Positions 1-6,141 of a DNA stretch of 13,775 bases are shown here, piece after piece. Position 1 is the stretch's first letter; each line of letters begins with the position of its first letter. The position numbers and the translations under genes are program-made. The notes below the pieces were generated by a model. The model searched no databases, had not been told where the DNA came from, and saw nothing but the letters and a program-made list of their open reading frames with translations. Source of the stretch: Collinsella sp. (GTDB taxonomy: Bacteria > Actinomycetota > Coriobacteriia > Coriobacteriales > Coriobacteriaceae). Where the stretch lies: positions 106,071 to 119,845 of the forward strand of contig DXZO01000069.1 of the NCBI GenBank assembly GCA_019419625.1, read 5' to 3'.

Positions 1-569
1 CGGAAGGCCGCATAGGACACGATGTGGAAAACGGACAGGTAGAAGATGATGAGCGGCAGCTCAAACGCCACACCAAAGCCGATCATAAAGAGCAGCTCCA
101 TGTTGACGTAGTTCTCCAGATCGGGCAGCGCCGTAGCGACAGCCGAGGTCTCGCCGATGAGCCACTCAAAGCCCGCCGGGATGATGATGAAGTAGCAGAA
201 GATGGCGCCCAGGAAGAACAGCACCGTCGAGGCGAGCACCGTGGGTACGACCCACTTGCGCTCGTTGGGGCGCAGCGCCGGCAGGAAAAATGCCAGAATC
301 TGCCAGATGATCATGGGCGTGCACATGACCACGGCCATCTTGATGGCCAGCGAGAAGCGCAGGCCAAAGCCGCCGAGCGTGGTGGTGATGTAGAACTTAC
401 CGTCCGGCACAAAGGAGCGGATGGGGTCTTCCAGGATGTCGAGCACCACGGGCGTGGCGAAATACAGCACGATAGCGGCGGCAAACACCGACACGACCAC
501 GATGGTCAGGCGGCGACGAAGCTCTCCCAGGTGATCGAAGAGCGGCATACGCGCAGGTCCGATAGGCAT
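1..569 (-). CDS. tatC: Sec-independent protein translocase TatC (3' part missing)
   Basis: Multi-spanning inner-membrane core of the twin-arginine translocase, which recognises the signal peptides of folded export substrates together with TatB. The reading frame is open from an ATG at 569 to the window edge, giving about 189 residues of a protein that is usually around 250. Visible family features are the N-terminal FDHLGELRRRL segment with its conserved Glu, hydrophobic stretches IVVVSVFAAAIVLYFA, MCTPMIIWQILAFF and TVLASTVLFFLGAIF, and the cytoplasmic LPALRPNERK loop with the conserved Pro and Glu. The ATG overlaps the stop of the upstream TatB-like gene (TAATG), which indicates translational coupling. 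A second in-frame ATG at 548 (MPLFDHLGEL) is an equally plausible start. The C-terminus lies outside the window. Confidence 0.95.
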   Translation of the reverse strand, partial: MPIGPARMPLFDHLGELRRRLTIVVVSVFAAAIVLYFATPVVLDILEDPIRSFVPDGKFYITTTLGGFGLRFSLAIKMAVVMCTPMIIWQILAFFLPALRPNERKWVVPTVLASTVLFFLGAIFCYFIIIPAGFEWLIGETSAVATALPDLENYVNMELLFMIGFGVAFELPLIIFYLSVFHIVSYAAF

Positions 570-1150
570 TACTCATCGCCTCCCTTCGGGGCGTCGGCGG
601 CAGCAGCGTCGTCCTCGGCCTCGAGCTCGCGAGCGAGCTGGTCGACGACGGCCTTGCGCTTGCGGGGACGACGGGCGTAGAGGTCAGCCGTCGTGGGCTC
701 TGCCGGCTCGGGCTCGGGCTCTGCAGCAGGCTCGGGCTCGACAGCGACATCGGCGGACCCGGCGTCGGCGCTCTCGGTCGCAGGCTCCTCAGCAGCACCT
801 TCGCCCTCAGCAGCACCCTCGCTCGCGGCCTTCTCGGCAGCAAGACGAGCGCGACGCTCGGCAAAGGTCTCCTTTTTGGCGGGCGCTGCCGTCTCGGCGG
901 CATCCTCGTCCGCATCGGAATCGTCGTCGGTCGCAGCGGCCTTCTTGGGCTTGACCGGGGCCGACGCGGCCTCGCTCACCGGATCGATAATCTCGGACTG
1001 AACAACGGCCGTCATCTTTTCCTGCGTCTCGCGGAACTGACGGATGGCACGGCCGATCGTGCGGCCCATCTGCGGGAGCTTATCCGGGCCAAACAGCAAA
1101 AAGCCGAAGACCACGATGATCGCGAGCTCACCCTCTCCAATACCAAACAC
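569..1150 (-). CDS. tatB: TatA/TatB-family translocase subunit, TatB-like
   Basis: Single-span membrane partner of TatC. I start it at a GTG at 1150, preceded by GGAGGT with about 4 nt spacing; this gives 193 aa beginning MFGIGEGELAII. A longer open frame reaches 1195 but has no ribosome site, and its extra residues do not fit the family. Residues 1-20 form the short membrane helix with a Glu in the GEGEL turn, as in TatB. The hinge FGPDKLPQMGR and an amphipathic helix (TIGRAIRQFRE) follow. From about residue 50 the protein is an Ala/Glu/Pro-rich acidic tail of about 140 residues with an EPEP repeat near 140 and a basic patch (ARRPRKRK) near 163, longer than in most homologues. TatA and TatB are hard to separate by sequence; the GxGExEL start and adjacency to tatC favour TatB. 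Confidence 0.9.
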   Translation of the reverse strand: MFGIGEGELAIIVVFGFLLFGPDKLPQMGRTIGRAIRQFRETQEKMTAVVQSEIIDPVSEAASAPVKPKKAAATDDDSDADEDAAETAAPAKKETFAERRARLAAEKAASEGAAEGEGAAEEPATESADAGSADVAVEPEPAAEPEPEPAEPTTADLYARRPRKRKAVVDQLARELEAEDDAAAADAPKGGDE

Positions 1151-1225
1151 ACATACCTCCAAGGCTCGATGTGAGTCGAGCCCGCACCGCGCCATTCGGC
1201 CGGAACTCGTCTATTCATTCGGTCA

Positions 1226-1259
1226 AGTATAGCGCCCGGACGCCAAAACGTCCGAGCGC
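1226..1259 (-). promoter_or_regulatory. Candidate tatBC promoter with overlapping imperfect palindrome
   Basis: On the minus strand a TATACT -10 box lies at 1231-1226, about 75 nt upstream of the tatB GTG. No good -35 is visible. Immediately upstream (1232-1259) is an imperfect palindrome: CGGACG and CGTCCG around a 6-nt spacer, extended by outer GCGC arms after one mismatch. It covers the -35 region. It could be an operator or the remains of a terminator for the STAS gene upstream, but no T-run follows it. Inferred from sequence only. Confidence 0.35.
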
Positions 1260-1303
1260 ATCACAAACATATGCCAAACGGCACGCCCTTTTGGGGGCAA
1301 AGA

Positions 1304-1618
1304 TTATGCAGCGGTGATCGAAATCTCCTGGTCGACGCCCAACAGCTGAACCACGCGCATCACCGGGGGCTGCACGTTGACGCAGCTAAAACGCTTACCA
1401 TGATCAGCTGCGTGGTGTGCGGCGCCCACAAGCACGCCAATGCCCGTCGAATCGATGTAGCTCACCTGGGCAAAATCGAGCTCAACGGCCTCGGTGGGCT
1501 GCTCGAGCGCCAGGTCGATGGCATTGCGCAGGCTATCGGCGTTAGAGATATCGATCTCGCCGGTTACCTTAATGGTGTAGAGCTCTGGCGTGGGGTTGGT
1601 GGAAATACCCAAATCCAT
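1304..1618 (-). CDS. STAS-domain anti-sigma-factor antagonist (SpoIIAA/RsbV type)
   Basis: A 104-aa single-domain cytoplasmic protein. In this family the unphosphorylated form binds an anti-sigma factor kinase and so releases the sigma factor; phosphorylation of a Ser switches it off. The core YIDSTGIGVLVGA carries the phosphorylatable Ser57 in the D-S-T-G loop, and the N-terminal EIDISNADSLR segment fits the STAS fold. AAAGGAG lies about 7 nt before the ATG. The gene follows the aminotransferase gene by 51 nt on the same strand, so co-transcription is likely. No RsbW/SpoIIAB-type kinase or sigma factor gene is nearby, so its partner must be elsewhere. Its regulatory target cannot be told from the sequence. 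Confidence 0.92.
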   Translation of the reverse strand: MDLGISTNPTPELYTIKVTGEIDISNADSLRNAIDLALEQPTEAVELDFAQVSYIDSTGIGVLVGAAHHAADHGKRFSCVNVQPPVMRVVQLLGVDQEISITAA

Positions 1619-1669
1619 GTATACGCTCCTTTACGTATCGAAAGTGCGGATAGTACGGGAAGCCGCGCG

Positions 1670-2974
1670 TTAGGCGCGCTCGGCACGCGCAAGCTCGGCA
1701 GCGACGAGCTTGACGGCCAGCACCAGCACATCGAGCGCGGCCTCCAGGTCCTCGACCGTGGGATAGCTCGGCGCGATGCGGATGTTGGTGTCGCGCGGAT
1801 CCTTGCCATAGGGCCAGGTGGCACCAGCCGGCGTAAGCTTGACGCCCAGGTCGGCACAAAGCGCGGCGACCTTTTGGGCCGAGCCCTCGGGACCATCGAA
1901 GCTCACAAAGTAGCCGCCGCGGGGATGCGTCCAAGTGGCGCAACCCGTATCGCCCAGACCCTCGGTGAGCTTGCGCTCAACGGCCTCAAAGCGCGGGCGC
2001 AGGAACTCGGCGTGCTTTTTCATGTGCTCCTTGACCGCCTCGATGGTGGGAAGGAAGCGCACGTGACGCAGCTGGTTGAGCTTGTCGGCGCTGATGAGGC
2101 CGGCCTTCAGGCGCTTGGAGAACTCGGCGATAACCGCGGGGCTCGCACCGATAAAGCCGATGCCGGCGCCCGGGAAGGTGATCTTTGACGTCGAGGCAAA
2201 GGCCACCACGCGATCCTCGGTGCCCGCCGCGCGAGCGAGGTCAAAGATGTTTGCGAGCTCGTCGGTCTCGTCGTACAGGTCGTGCACGCAGTAGGCGTTG
2301 TCCCAGAAGATGCGGAAATCGGGCGCGGCCGTGGGCATCTCGACCAGGCGGCGCACGGTGTCCTCGCTAAAGGTAATGCCCGTGGGGTTGGAATACTTGG
2401 GCACGCACCAGATACCCTTGATGGAATCGTCGGCGGCAACGAGGCGCTCGATCTCGTCCATGTCGGGGCCGTTGTCGGTCATCGCGACGGGGATGTTCTC
2501 GATGCCCAAGTCGGCGGTGATGCCAAAATGGCGATCGTAGCCGGGAACGGGGCACAGGAACTTGACCTTCTTGCCGTCGTGCGCGGCCTCGTAGGCATCC
2601 CAGGGCTCGCTGCCGCACGAGCCACAGCGCCAGAACATGCCGGCGATGTCGTGCTCAATCAGCAAACTCGACGAGCCCAGCACGAGCGTCTGCTCGGCAG
2701 GGCACCCCAGGAACTCCCCCGCCAGCTTGCGTGCCGAGGGAATGCCCTCGAAGCAGCCGTAGTTGGAGCAGTCGACGCTGCCGTCGTGCAGATCGGCATC
2801 GGCGTTGAGGATATCGAGCATGGGGCGCGAGATGTCCACCTGGGAGGGCGACGGCTTGCCGCGGGCCATGTCGAGCGCCAGGCCCTTGGCCTTGACCTCG
2901 GCGACCTCGGCTTTGAGTGCCTCGATGGCGGCATCGAGTTCGGTGGTTTCCATCTTCTGGTAGATCGTCTGCAT
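1670..2974 (-). CDS. PLP-dependent aminotransferase, AspT-like (aspartate aminotransferase, class I fold)
   Basis: A 434-aa cytoplasmic fold-type I aminotransferase. The sequence fits the subgroup exemplified by Corynebacterium AspT (Pfam Asp_aminotransf) rather than classical AspC: LALDMARGKPSP near residue 32, CPVPGYDRHF at 141, SNPTG at 195, DNAY at 225 (Asp225 would hold the pyridine nitrogen), and STSKITFPGAG at 261 with Lys264 as the expected PLP Schiff-base lysine. Arg456-equivalent carboxylate binding is probably in the NIRIAPSYP segment near the C-terminus. The reaction is most likely aspartate plus 2-oxoglutarate to oxaloacetate plus glutamate, but substrate is inferred from family. 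The ATG at 2974 has GAAAGG about 8 nt upstream; an internal ATG at 2953 is less well placed. Precedes the STAS gene by 51 nt. Confidence 0.93.
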   Translation of the reverse strand: MQTIYQKMETTELDAAIEALKAEVAEVKAKGLALDMARGKPSPSQVDISRPMLDILNADADLHDGSVDCSNYGCFEGIPSARKLAGEFLGCPAEQTLVLGSSSLLIEHDIAGMFWRCGSCGSEPWDAYEAAHDGKKVKFLCPVPGYDRHFGITADLGIENIPVAMTDNGPDMDEIERLVAADDSIKGIWCVPKYSNPTGITFSEDTVRRLVEMPTAAPDFRIFWDNAYCVHDLYDETDELANIFDLARAAGTEDRVVAFASTSKITFPGAGIGFIGASPAVIAEFSKRLKAGLISADKLNQLRHVRFLPTIEAVKEHMKKHAEFLRPRFEAVERKLTEGLGDTGCATWTHPRGGYFVSFDGPEGSAQKVAALCADLGVKLTPAGATWPYGKDPRDTNIRIAPSYPTVEDLEAALDVLVLAVKLVAAELARAERA

Positions 2975-3010
2975 GGGTGCGACCTTTCGCGAAGCGGTAC
3001 GTTGCAGTTC

Positions 3011-3024
3011 GTCTAAGTATAGAC
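3011..3024 (-). promoter_or_regulatory. Candidate promoter -10 of the aminotransferase gene within a small palindrome
   Basis: A TATACT box on the minus strand at 3021-3016 lies about 42 nt upstream of the aminotransferase ATG. It sits inside the short inverted repeat GTCTA-agta-TAGAC. The -35 region is unrecognisable. The octamer CTATACTT is also present in the candidate tatB promoter, which suggests a shared promoter style. Confidence 0.4.
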
Positions 3025-3123
3025 CGCCACCGCCGCAACGTTATGAAGCCGTGATAGATTAAGTTCATCGCAATGAATTACGAATCGCCGCGCATGCCGG
3101 CGTGGGGCGCCCAAGGAGGCACT

Positions 3124-3378
3124 ATGGAGTACGGATCGTTTCAGGCCGAGGAATTCGGCGACCTGCAGCGCCTGGTCGACGGACTGTTTTACGACCGCCA
3201 CGCCATCGACTGCCTCGATTTGATCGTACAGGCCGAAATCTTGGACCTGGCACCCGACCTTATGGAAATCGTGAACCTTTTGCCGCCCGGCTACTACGAC
3301 CGCCAGTCACTTTGCGACCAGCTCAACTCCGCCTTGGCCGCCCACGGCTGGGGCGCCGTCTACGGAACGGTGGAATAA
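3124..3378 (+). CDS. Small conserved-looking protein of unknown function (84 aa)
   Basis: I do not recognise a named family. The start chosen is the ATG at 3124 because AAGGAGG lies 4 nt upstream; an in-frame ATG at 3073 would give 101 aa but has no ribosome site. The 84-aa product is acidic and soluble, with no signal peptide or membrane segment. It appears mostly helical (AEEFGDLQRLVDGLFYDRH, then CLDLIVQAEILDLAPDLMEI) followed by LLPPGYYDRQSLCDQLNSAL and a C-terminal HGWGAVYGTVE. Codon use is like the neighbours. It is transcribed divergently from the aminotransferase gene and ends 31 nt before a strong bidirectional terminator, so it is a monocistronic unit. The ribosome site, coding-like composition and terminator support it as a real gene; function unknown. 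Confidence 0.75.
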   Translation: MEYGSFQAEEFGDLQRLVDGLFYDRHAIDCLDLIVQAEILDLAPDLMEIVNLLPPGYYDRQSLCDQLNSALAAHGWGAVYGTVE

Positions 3379-3381
3379 ACC

Positions 3382-3410
3382 TAGTCATTTAAGAACGTCC
3401 CGAATGACTA
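3382..3410. repeat. Short inverted repeat abutting the terminator
   Basis: TAGTCATT at 3382-3389 is matched by AATGACTA at 3403-3410, with a 13-nt spacer. It starts 4 nt after the stop of the small gene, and its last base is the first base of the terminator stem. It may be a second hairpin at the mRNA 3' end. Confidence 0.5.
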
Positions 3411-3447
3411 AAACGCCGCCTGTGATGGTGTTCACAGGCGGCGTTTT
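3410..3447. terminator. Bidirectional intrinsic terminator between the small gene and nhaA
   Basis: Perfect 16-bp stem (AAAACGCCGCCTGTGA at 3410-3425 with its complement at 3432-3447) and a 6-nt loop. The ends are A-rich and T-rich on both strands, so it can stop the plus-strand small gene and the minus-strand nhaA, whose stop is 18 nt away. Confidence 0.93.
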
Positions 3448-3464
3448 CAAACTTGTATGTGCTC

Positions 3465-4823
3465 TTACTCGTCTTTGGGCGCGGGATGCTTGCAGACCAC
3501 GCTCATGTAGATCATGCCGAGCACGGCTGCGGTGACCGAACCGGCGAGAATAGCGGCCTTGGCTGCAAGAACCTCAAACTGGGCCGTCGGGAAGGCAAGG
3601 CCGCTGATGAGAATCGACATGGTAAAGCCGATACCGCCCAGAATGCCCACGCCGGCAATCATGTGCCAGTTGACATTGTGCGGCAGCTCGCAGGCCTTAA
3701 GCTTAACCAGGGCAAACGTCATACCAAAGATGCCGATCGGCTTGCCCAGCAGCATGCCAAAGTACACGCCGAGCGTCACCGGATCGGTGAGCAGCGTGCT
3801 CATGTCCACGCCCACTAAGCGAACCTGAGCGTTTACGAACGCAAAGATCGGCAGGATCACAAAGTTGACCGGCGTGGAGATCAGACGCTCCATGCGGATA
3901 AGCGGCGGGGTCACGCGGTGCATGACGCGCTCGACCTTGGTTGTCGAGACGGTAAAGTCATGCTGGCCCAGGATGTGTGCCTCATCATCGTAGCGGTCAT
4001 CGAGCAGCGGCAGGCACTCGCCCAGCCAATCGGTGAGGCTATCGAGCTTGACGCCACACTTGGCCGGGATGGTAAAGGCCAAGATGACGCCAGCAAGCGT
4101 GGCATGTACGCCGCTCTTGAACATGCAGAACCACAGCAGCAGCCCCAGTACCGAATACGGGGCAAGGCGGTAATGCTGCGTCTTGTTGAGCCACACGAGC
4201 GCGCAGGTCACAAGCGCGGCGGCGCCCAACCAAAACGGATTGGGGCTCTGACCGTAGAAGATGGCGATGGCGGCGATGGAGATCAGGTCGTCGGCGATGG
4301 CGAGCGTCGAGAAGAACACGCGCACGCCGTTGGGCACGCGATTGCCCAAAAGCGACAGCACGCCCAGCGCAAAGGCAATATCGGTTGCCATGGGAATGGC
4401 CCAGCCGTTGTGCGCGCCGGCATGGTTAAAGATCAGGTAGATGCAGGCGGGAACGACGACACCGCCCACGGCCGCCAGCATGGGAAGCATGGCCTGACGC
4501 GGATTCTTGAGCTCGCCGACCGTCATCTCGTACTTAAGCTCAATGCCCACCAACAAAAAGAAAATCGCCATGAGGAAGTCGTTGACGAAAAGCTCAACGG
4601 TGAGACCGGCCGTAAGGTTGCCCAGGCCCACATACAGCGGGGTCTCCAAAAAGTGATGGATGGCCTCGTAGGCATCGGTGTTGGCGCAGATAACGGCGGC
4701 GATAGCGGCGAAGACCATGACGGCGGCAGAAATGGTGCCGTTCTCGGCAATGCGCTCCCAAATGTCGTGACGTTCAAAGCGCTTGCGCTCACGAACGTTG
4801 AACAGCTGCTCAGTTGCTGCCAT
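3465..4823 (-). CDS. nhaA: Na+/H+ antiporter NhaA
   Basis: A 452-aa inner-membrane secondary transporter that exchanges external H+ for cytoplasmic Na+ or Li+ and controls pH and sodium. The family's key acidic pair is present as LAIADDL (Asp178, Asp179, equivalent to D163/D164 of E. coli). Other visible hallmarks are ATDIAFALGV (Asp148), LLVGIELKYE near 91, KSGVHATLAGV near 236 and GKPIGIF with Lys361. About twelve hydrophobic segments are seen. A hydrophilic stretch near 262-312 separates the two halves and is somewhat longer than in E. coli. The ATG at 4823 has AAAGGAG 7 nt upstream. The gene stands alone, with a terminator at 3410-3447 downstream and an unusual structured leader upstream that contains its own terminator-like hairpin. 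Confidence 0.97.
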   Translation of the reverse strand: MAATEQLFNVRERKRFERHDIWERIAENGTISAAVMVFAAIAAVICANTDAYEAIHHFLETPLYVGLGNLTAGLTVELFVNDFLMAIFFLLVGIELKYEMTVGELKNPRQAMLPMLAAVGGVVVPACIYLIFNHAGAHNGWAIPMATDIAFALGVLSLLGNRVPNGVRVFFSTLAIADDLISIAAIAIFYGQSPNPFWLGAAALVTCALVWLNKTQHYRLAPYSVLGLLLWFCMFKSGVHATLAGVILAFTIPAKCGVKLDSLTDWLGECLPLLDDRYDDEAHILGQHDFTVSTTKVERVMHRVTPPLIRMERLISTPVNFVILPIFAFVNAQVRLVGVDMSTLLTDPVTLGVYFGMLLGKPIGIFGMTFALVKLKACELPHNVNWHMIAGVGILGGIGFTMSILISGLAFPTAQFEVLAAKAAILAGSVTAAVLGMIYMSVVCKHPAPKDE

Positions 4824-4837
4824 GGGCGGCTCCTTTC

Positions 4838-4853
4838 ACGGGAAAGTTCCCGT
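4838..4853 (-). promoter_or_regulatory. Hairpin immediately 5' of the nhaA ribosome site
   Basis: ACGGGAA and TTCCCGT form perfect 7-nt arms around a 2-nt centre (4838-4853). It ends next to the GAAAGGAG ribosome site of nhaA. It could affect ribosome access or mRNA stability. No regulator is recognised. Confidence 0.4.
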
Positions 4854-4856
4854 CTT

Positions 4857-4892
4857 AAAAAAGCACGGCCCGCCCAAGTGGCGGCGCCGCGC
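4857..4892 (-). terminator. Terminator-like hairpin with U6 tail inside the nhaA leader (candidate attenuator)
   Basis: Read on the minus strand, GCGCGGC (4892-4886) pairs with GCCGTGC (4869-4863) with one G-U, and CCGCC (4884-4880) pairs with GGCGG (4874-4870) around a 5-nt loop. Six T follow at once (4862-4857). The geometry is that of an intrinsic terminator directed at transcripts entering nhaA, 34 nt before its start codon. ppaC upstream already has its own terminator at 5032-5070, so this one is either a second back-up or a regulated attenuator. Confidence 0.65.
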
Positions 4893-5031
4893 TCTATCGT
4901 ATTACGCTTGCATCTAGCCTACCCTGCACGACAAGCACGCAGGCGTGGCCGAAAAGCGGAACCACAGGTTGAACATTATTTGCTCAACGGCACGGGCGTG
5001 CCTGTCCGGGAGACGACGCGGCGCCGTGCAC

Positions 5032-5070
5032 AAAAAACGACCGGAGCGCGGGGCGTCCGCGATCCGGTCG
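5032..5070 (-). terminator. Intrinsic terminator of ppaC
   Basis: CGACCGGA (5038-5045) pairs perfectly with TCCGGTCG (5063-5070); after one mismatch CGCGG pairs with CCGCG around a 5-nt loop. On the minus strand six T follow the stem (complement of 5032-5037). It starts 20 nt after the ppaC stop codon. Confidence 0.9.
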
Positions 5071-5090
5071 GGGCGTTTGGTCAACTAAAC

Positions 5091-6014
5091 CTAGCAGGCG
5101 GCCATGATGGGGGCAGCGACCTGCTTCTTACGGGAGAGGACGCCCGGCATCCAGACGCCGTCGTGCTCGTCGGCAATGCCCAGGCCCTTCTGAGCAGCCT
5201 CGGTCTCGCCCTCGAGCAGGACCTGCGAGCCCTCCTCCATGATGTCGGTGATGCACAGGACAATGCCGTCGGCGCCCTTCTCGGCGGCGTAGGCGCGCAT
5301 GGCCTCGCGGATCTCGTCGATCATGCCGAGTGCGCGGCTCTTGTCGACGGTCTCGTACTGGCCAATGAGCAGCTTCTTGCCAGCGGGCTCGAACATCTTG
5401 ATGTCGTTGCCGACCATCTCGGCTGCGGTGAAGGAGCCGGACGGACGGGTGAGGAAGACCTCCATGCCAAACTTGACCGGGTCGACGCCCACCTGCTCGC
5501 CGAGCTTGGCGGCAACGGCGCGGTCGACATCGGTGGTGGTGGGGCTCTTGAGCATGAGCGTGTCGGTCATCATGGCCGAGAGCAGCAGCTTGGCCTGGAC
5601 GTCGGAAAGCTCAACGCCGAGCACGTCGGCGAGCTTGGTGACGATGGTGCAGCTGGAGCCCCAGGGCAGGCAGATGTAGTGCAGCGGGCCGGCGGTCTCG
5701 AAGTCGCCGATGCGGTGATGATCGACAACGCCAAAGACCGTGGCGTCCTTAAGGCCGGCGACGGACTGGGCAGACTCGTTGTGGTCGGTGAGGACGACGA
5801 GCTGACCGGCCTCGACGGACTCAATCACGCGGGGCTCGGCGATGCCGGCGTCGGCAAGCAGCTTGGCGGACTCTGCCGGAAGCTGACCAAGGGCGCAGGC
5901 CTCGTAGGTGTTGCCGGCATACTCAACCTGGTTGAGCAGCTGGGACAGGACGACGGCGCTCATGATGGCGTCGTTATCGGGGTTCTGGTGACCAAAGACA
6001 AGAACGTTTGCCAT
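5091..6014 (-). CDS. ppaC: Manganese-dependent inorganic pyrophosphatase (family II, DHH)
   Basis: A 307-aa cytoplasmic enzyme that hydrolyses pyrophosphate to two phosphates and so pulls biosynthetic reactions forward. It is a family II PPase of the DHH superfamily. Metal-binding motifs are GHQNPDNDA (His9, Asp13, Asp15), TDHNE (Asp77), VDHH (Asp98, His99, His100) and the TDT motif with Asp151 followed by SPTTTDVD. The C-terminal DHHA2 domain ends with GVLSRKKQVAAP, the substrate-binding SRKKQ signature. There is no CBS/DRTGG insertion, so this is the short, non-nucleotide-regulated form, of usual length for it. The ATG at 6014 has GTGGAGGA about 6 nt upstream. Monocistronic, with a strong terminator 20 nt downstream. 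Confidence 0.97.
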   Translation of the reverse strand: MANVLVFGHQNPDNDAIMSAVVLSQLLNQVEYAGNTYEACALGQLPAESAKLLADAGIAEPRVIESVEAGQLVVLTDHNESAQSVAGLKDATVFGVVDHHRIGDFETAGPLHYICLPWGSSCTIVTKLADVLGVELSDVQAKLLLSAMMTDTLMLKSPTTTDVDRAVAAKLGEQVGVDPVKFGMEVFLTRPSGSFTAAEMVGNDIKMFEPAGKKLLIGQYETVDKSRALGMIDEIREAMRAYAAEKGADGIVLCITDIMEEGSQVLLEGETEAAQKGLGIADEHDGVWMPGVLSRKKQVAAPIMAAC

Positions 6015-6052
6015 GGATATCCTCCACTTGATATGTGTACTTGGACGTAGCT

Positions 6053-6061
6053 ATGGTAGCA
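6053..6061 (-). promoter_or_regulatory. Candidate extended -10 promoter of ppaC
   Basis: On the minus strand TGC precedes TACCAT (6058-6053), matching the extended -10 pattern TGn-TAnnnT. It lies about 39 nt before the ATG. No clear -35 is seen, as expected for an extended -10 promoter. Sequence-based guess. Confidence 0.35.
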
Positions 6062-6117
6062 CGCCGATGCCGAGCCTTCGCAGACGGAAGGAGCACGGCA
6101 TATTTTGGGGCAGGCAC

Positions 6118-6129
6118 GGGGGACAGGTT
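6118..6129 (+). repeat. Partial copy of the dispersed GGGACAGGTT element
   Basis: The short string GGGGGACAGGTT between the ROK gene and ppaC matches the left part of the element at 7165-7188, after which similarity stops. It may be a decayed copy or chance. Confidence 0.3.
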
Positions 6130-6141
6130 ACATTGCACCAG

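Noticed and set aside
569..1195. A longer TatB start at 1195
   Set aside because: The extra N-terminal residues do not fit the TatB family and lack a ribosome site; the GTG at 1150 has GGAGGT in front.
1267..1303. A weak terminator after the STAS gene (GCCC-tttt-GGGGGC and TGCC-gttt-GGCA)
   Set aside because: Stems are only 4 bp and no T-run follows on the minus strand.
4824..5090. A known Na+ or Li+ riboswitch consensus in the nhaA leader
   Set aside because: I could not match any consensus that I remember; only the terminator-like hairpin and inverted repeats are supported, so no named riboswitch is called.
3918..6050. A 710-codon open frame on the plus strand spanning nhaA, the intergenic region and ppaC
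   Set aside because: It is antisense to two clear genes, has no family resemblance and no ribosome site. Long antisense open frames are expected in GC-rich coding DNA.
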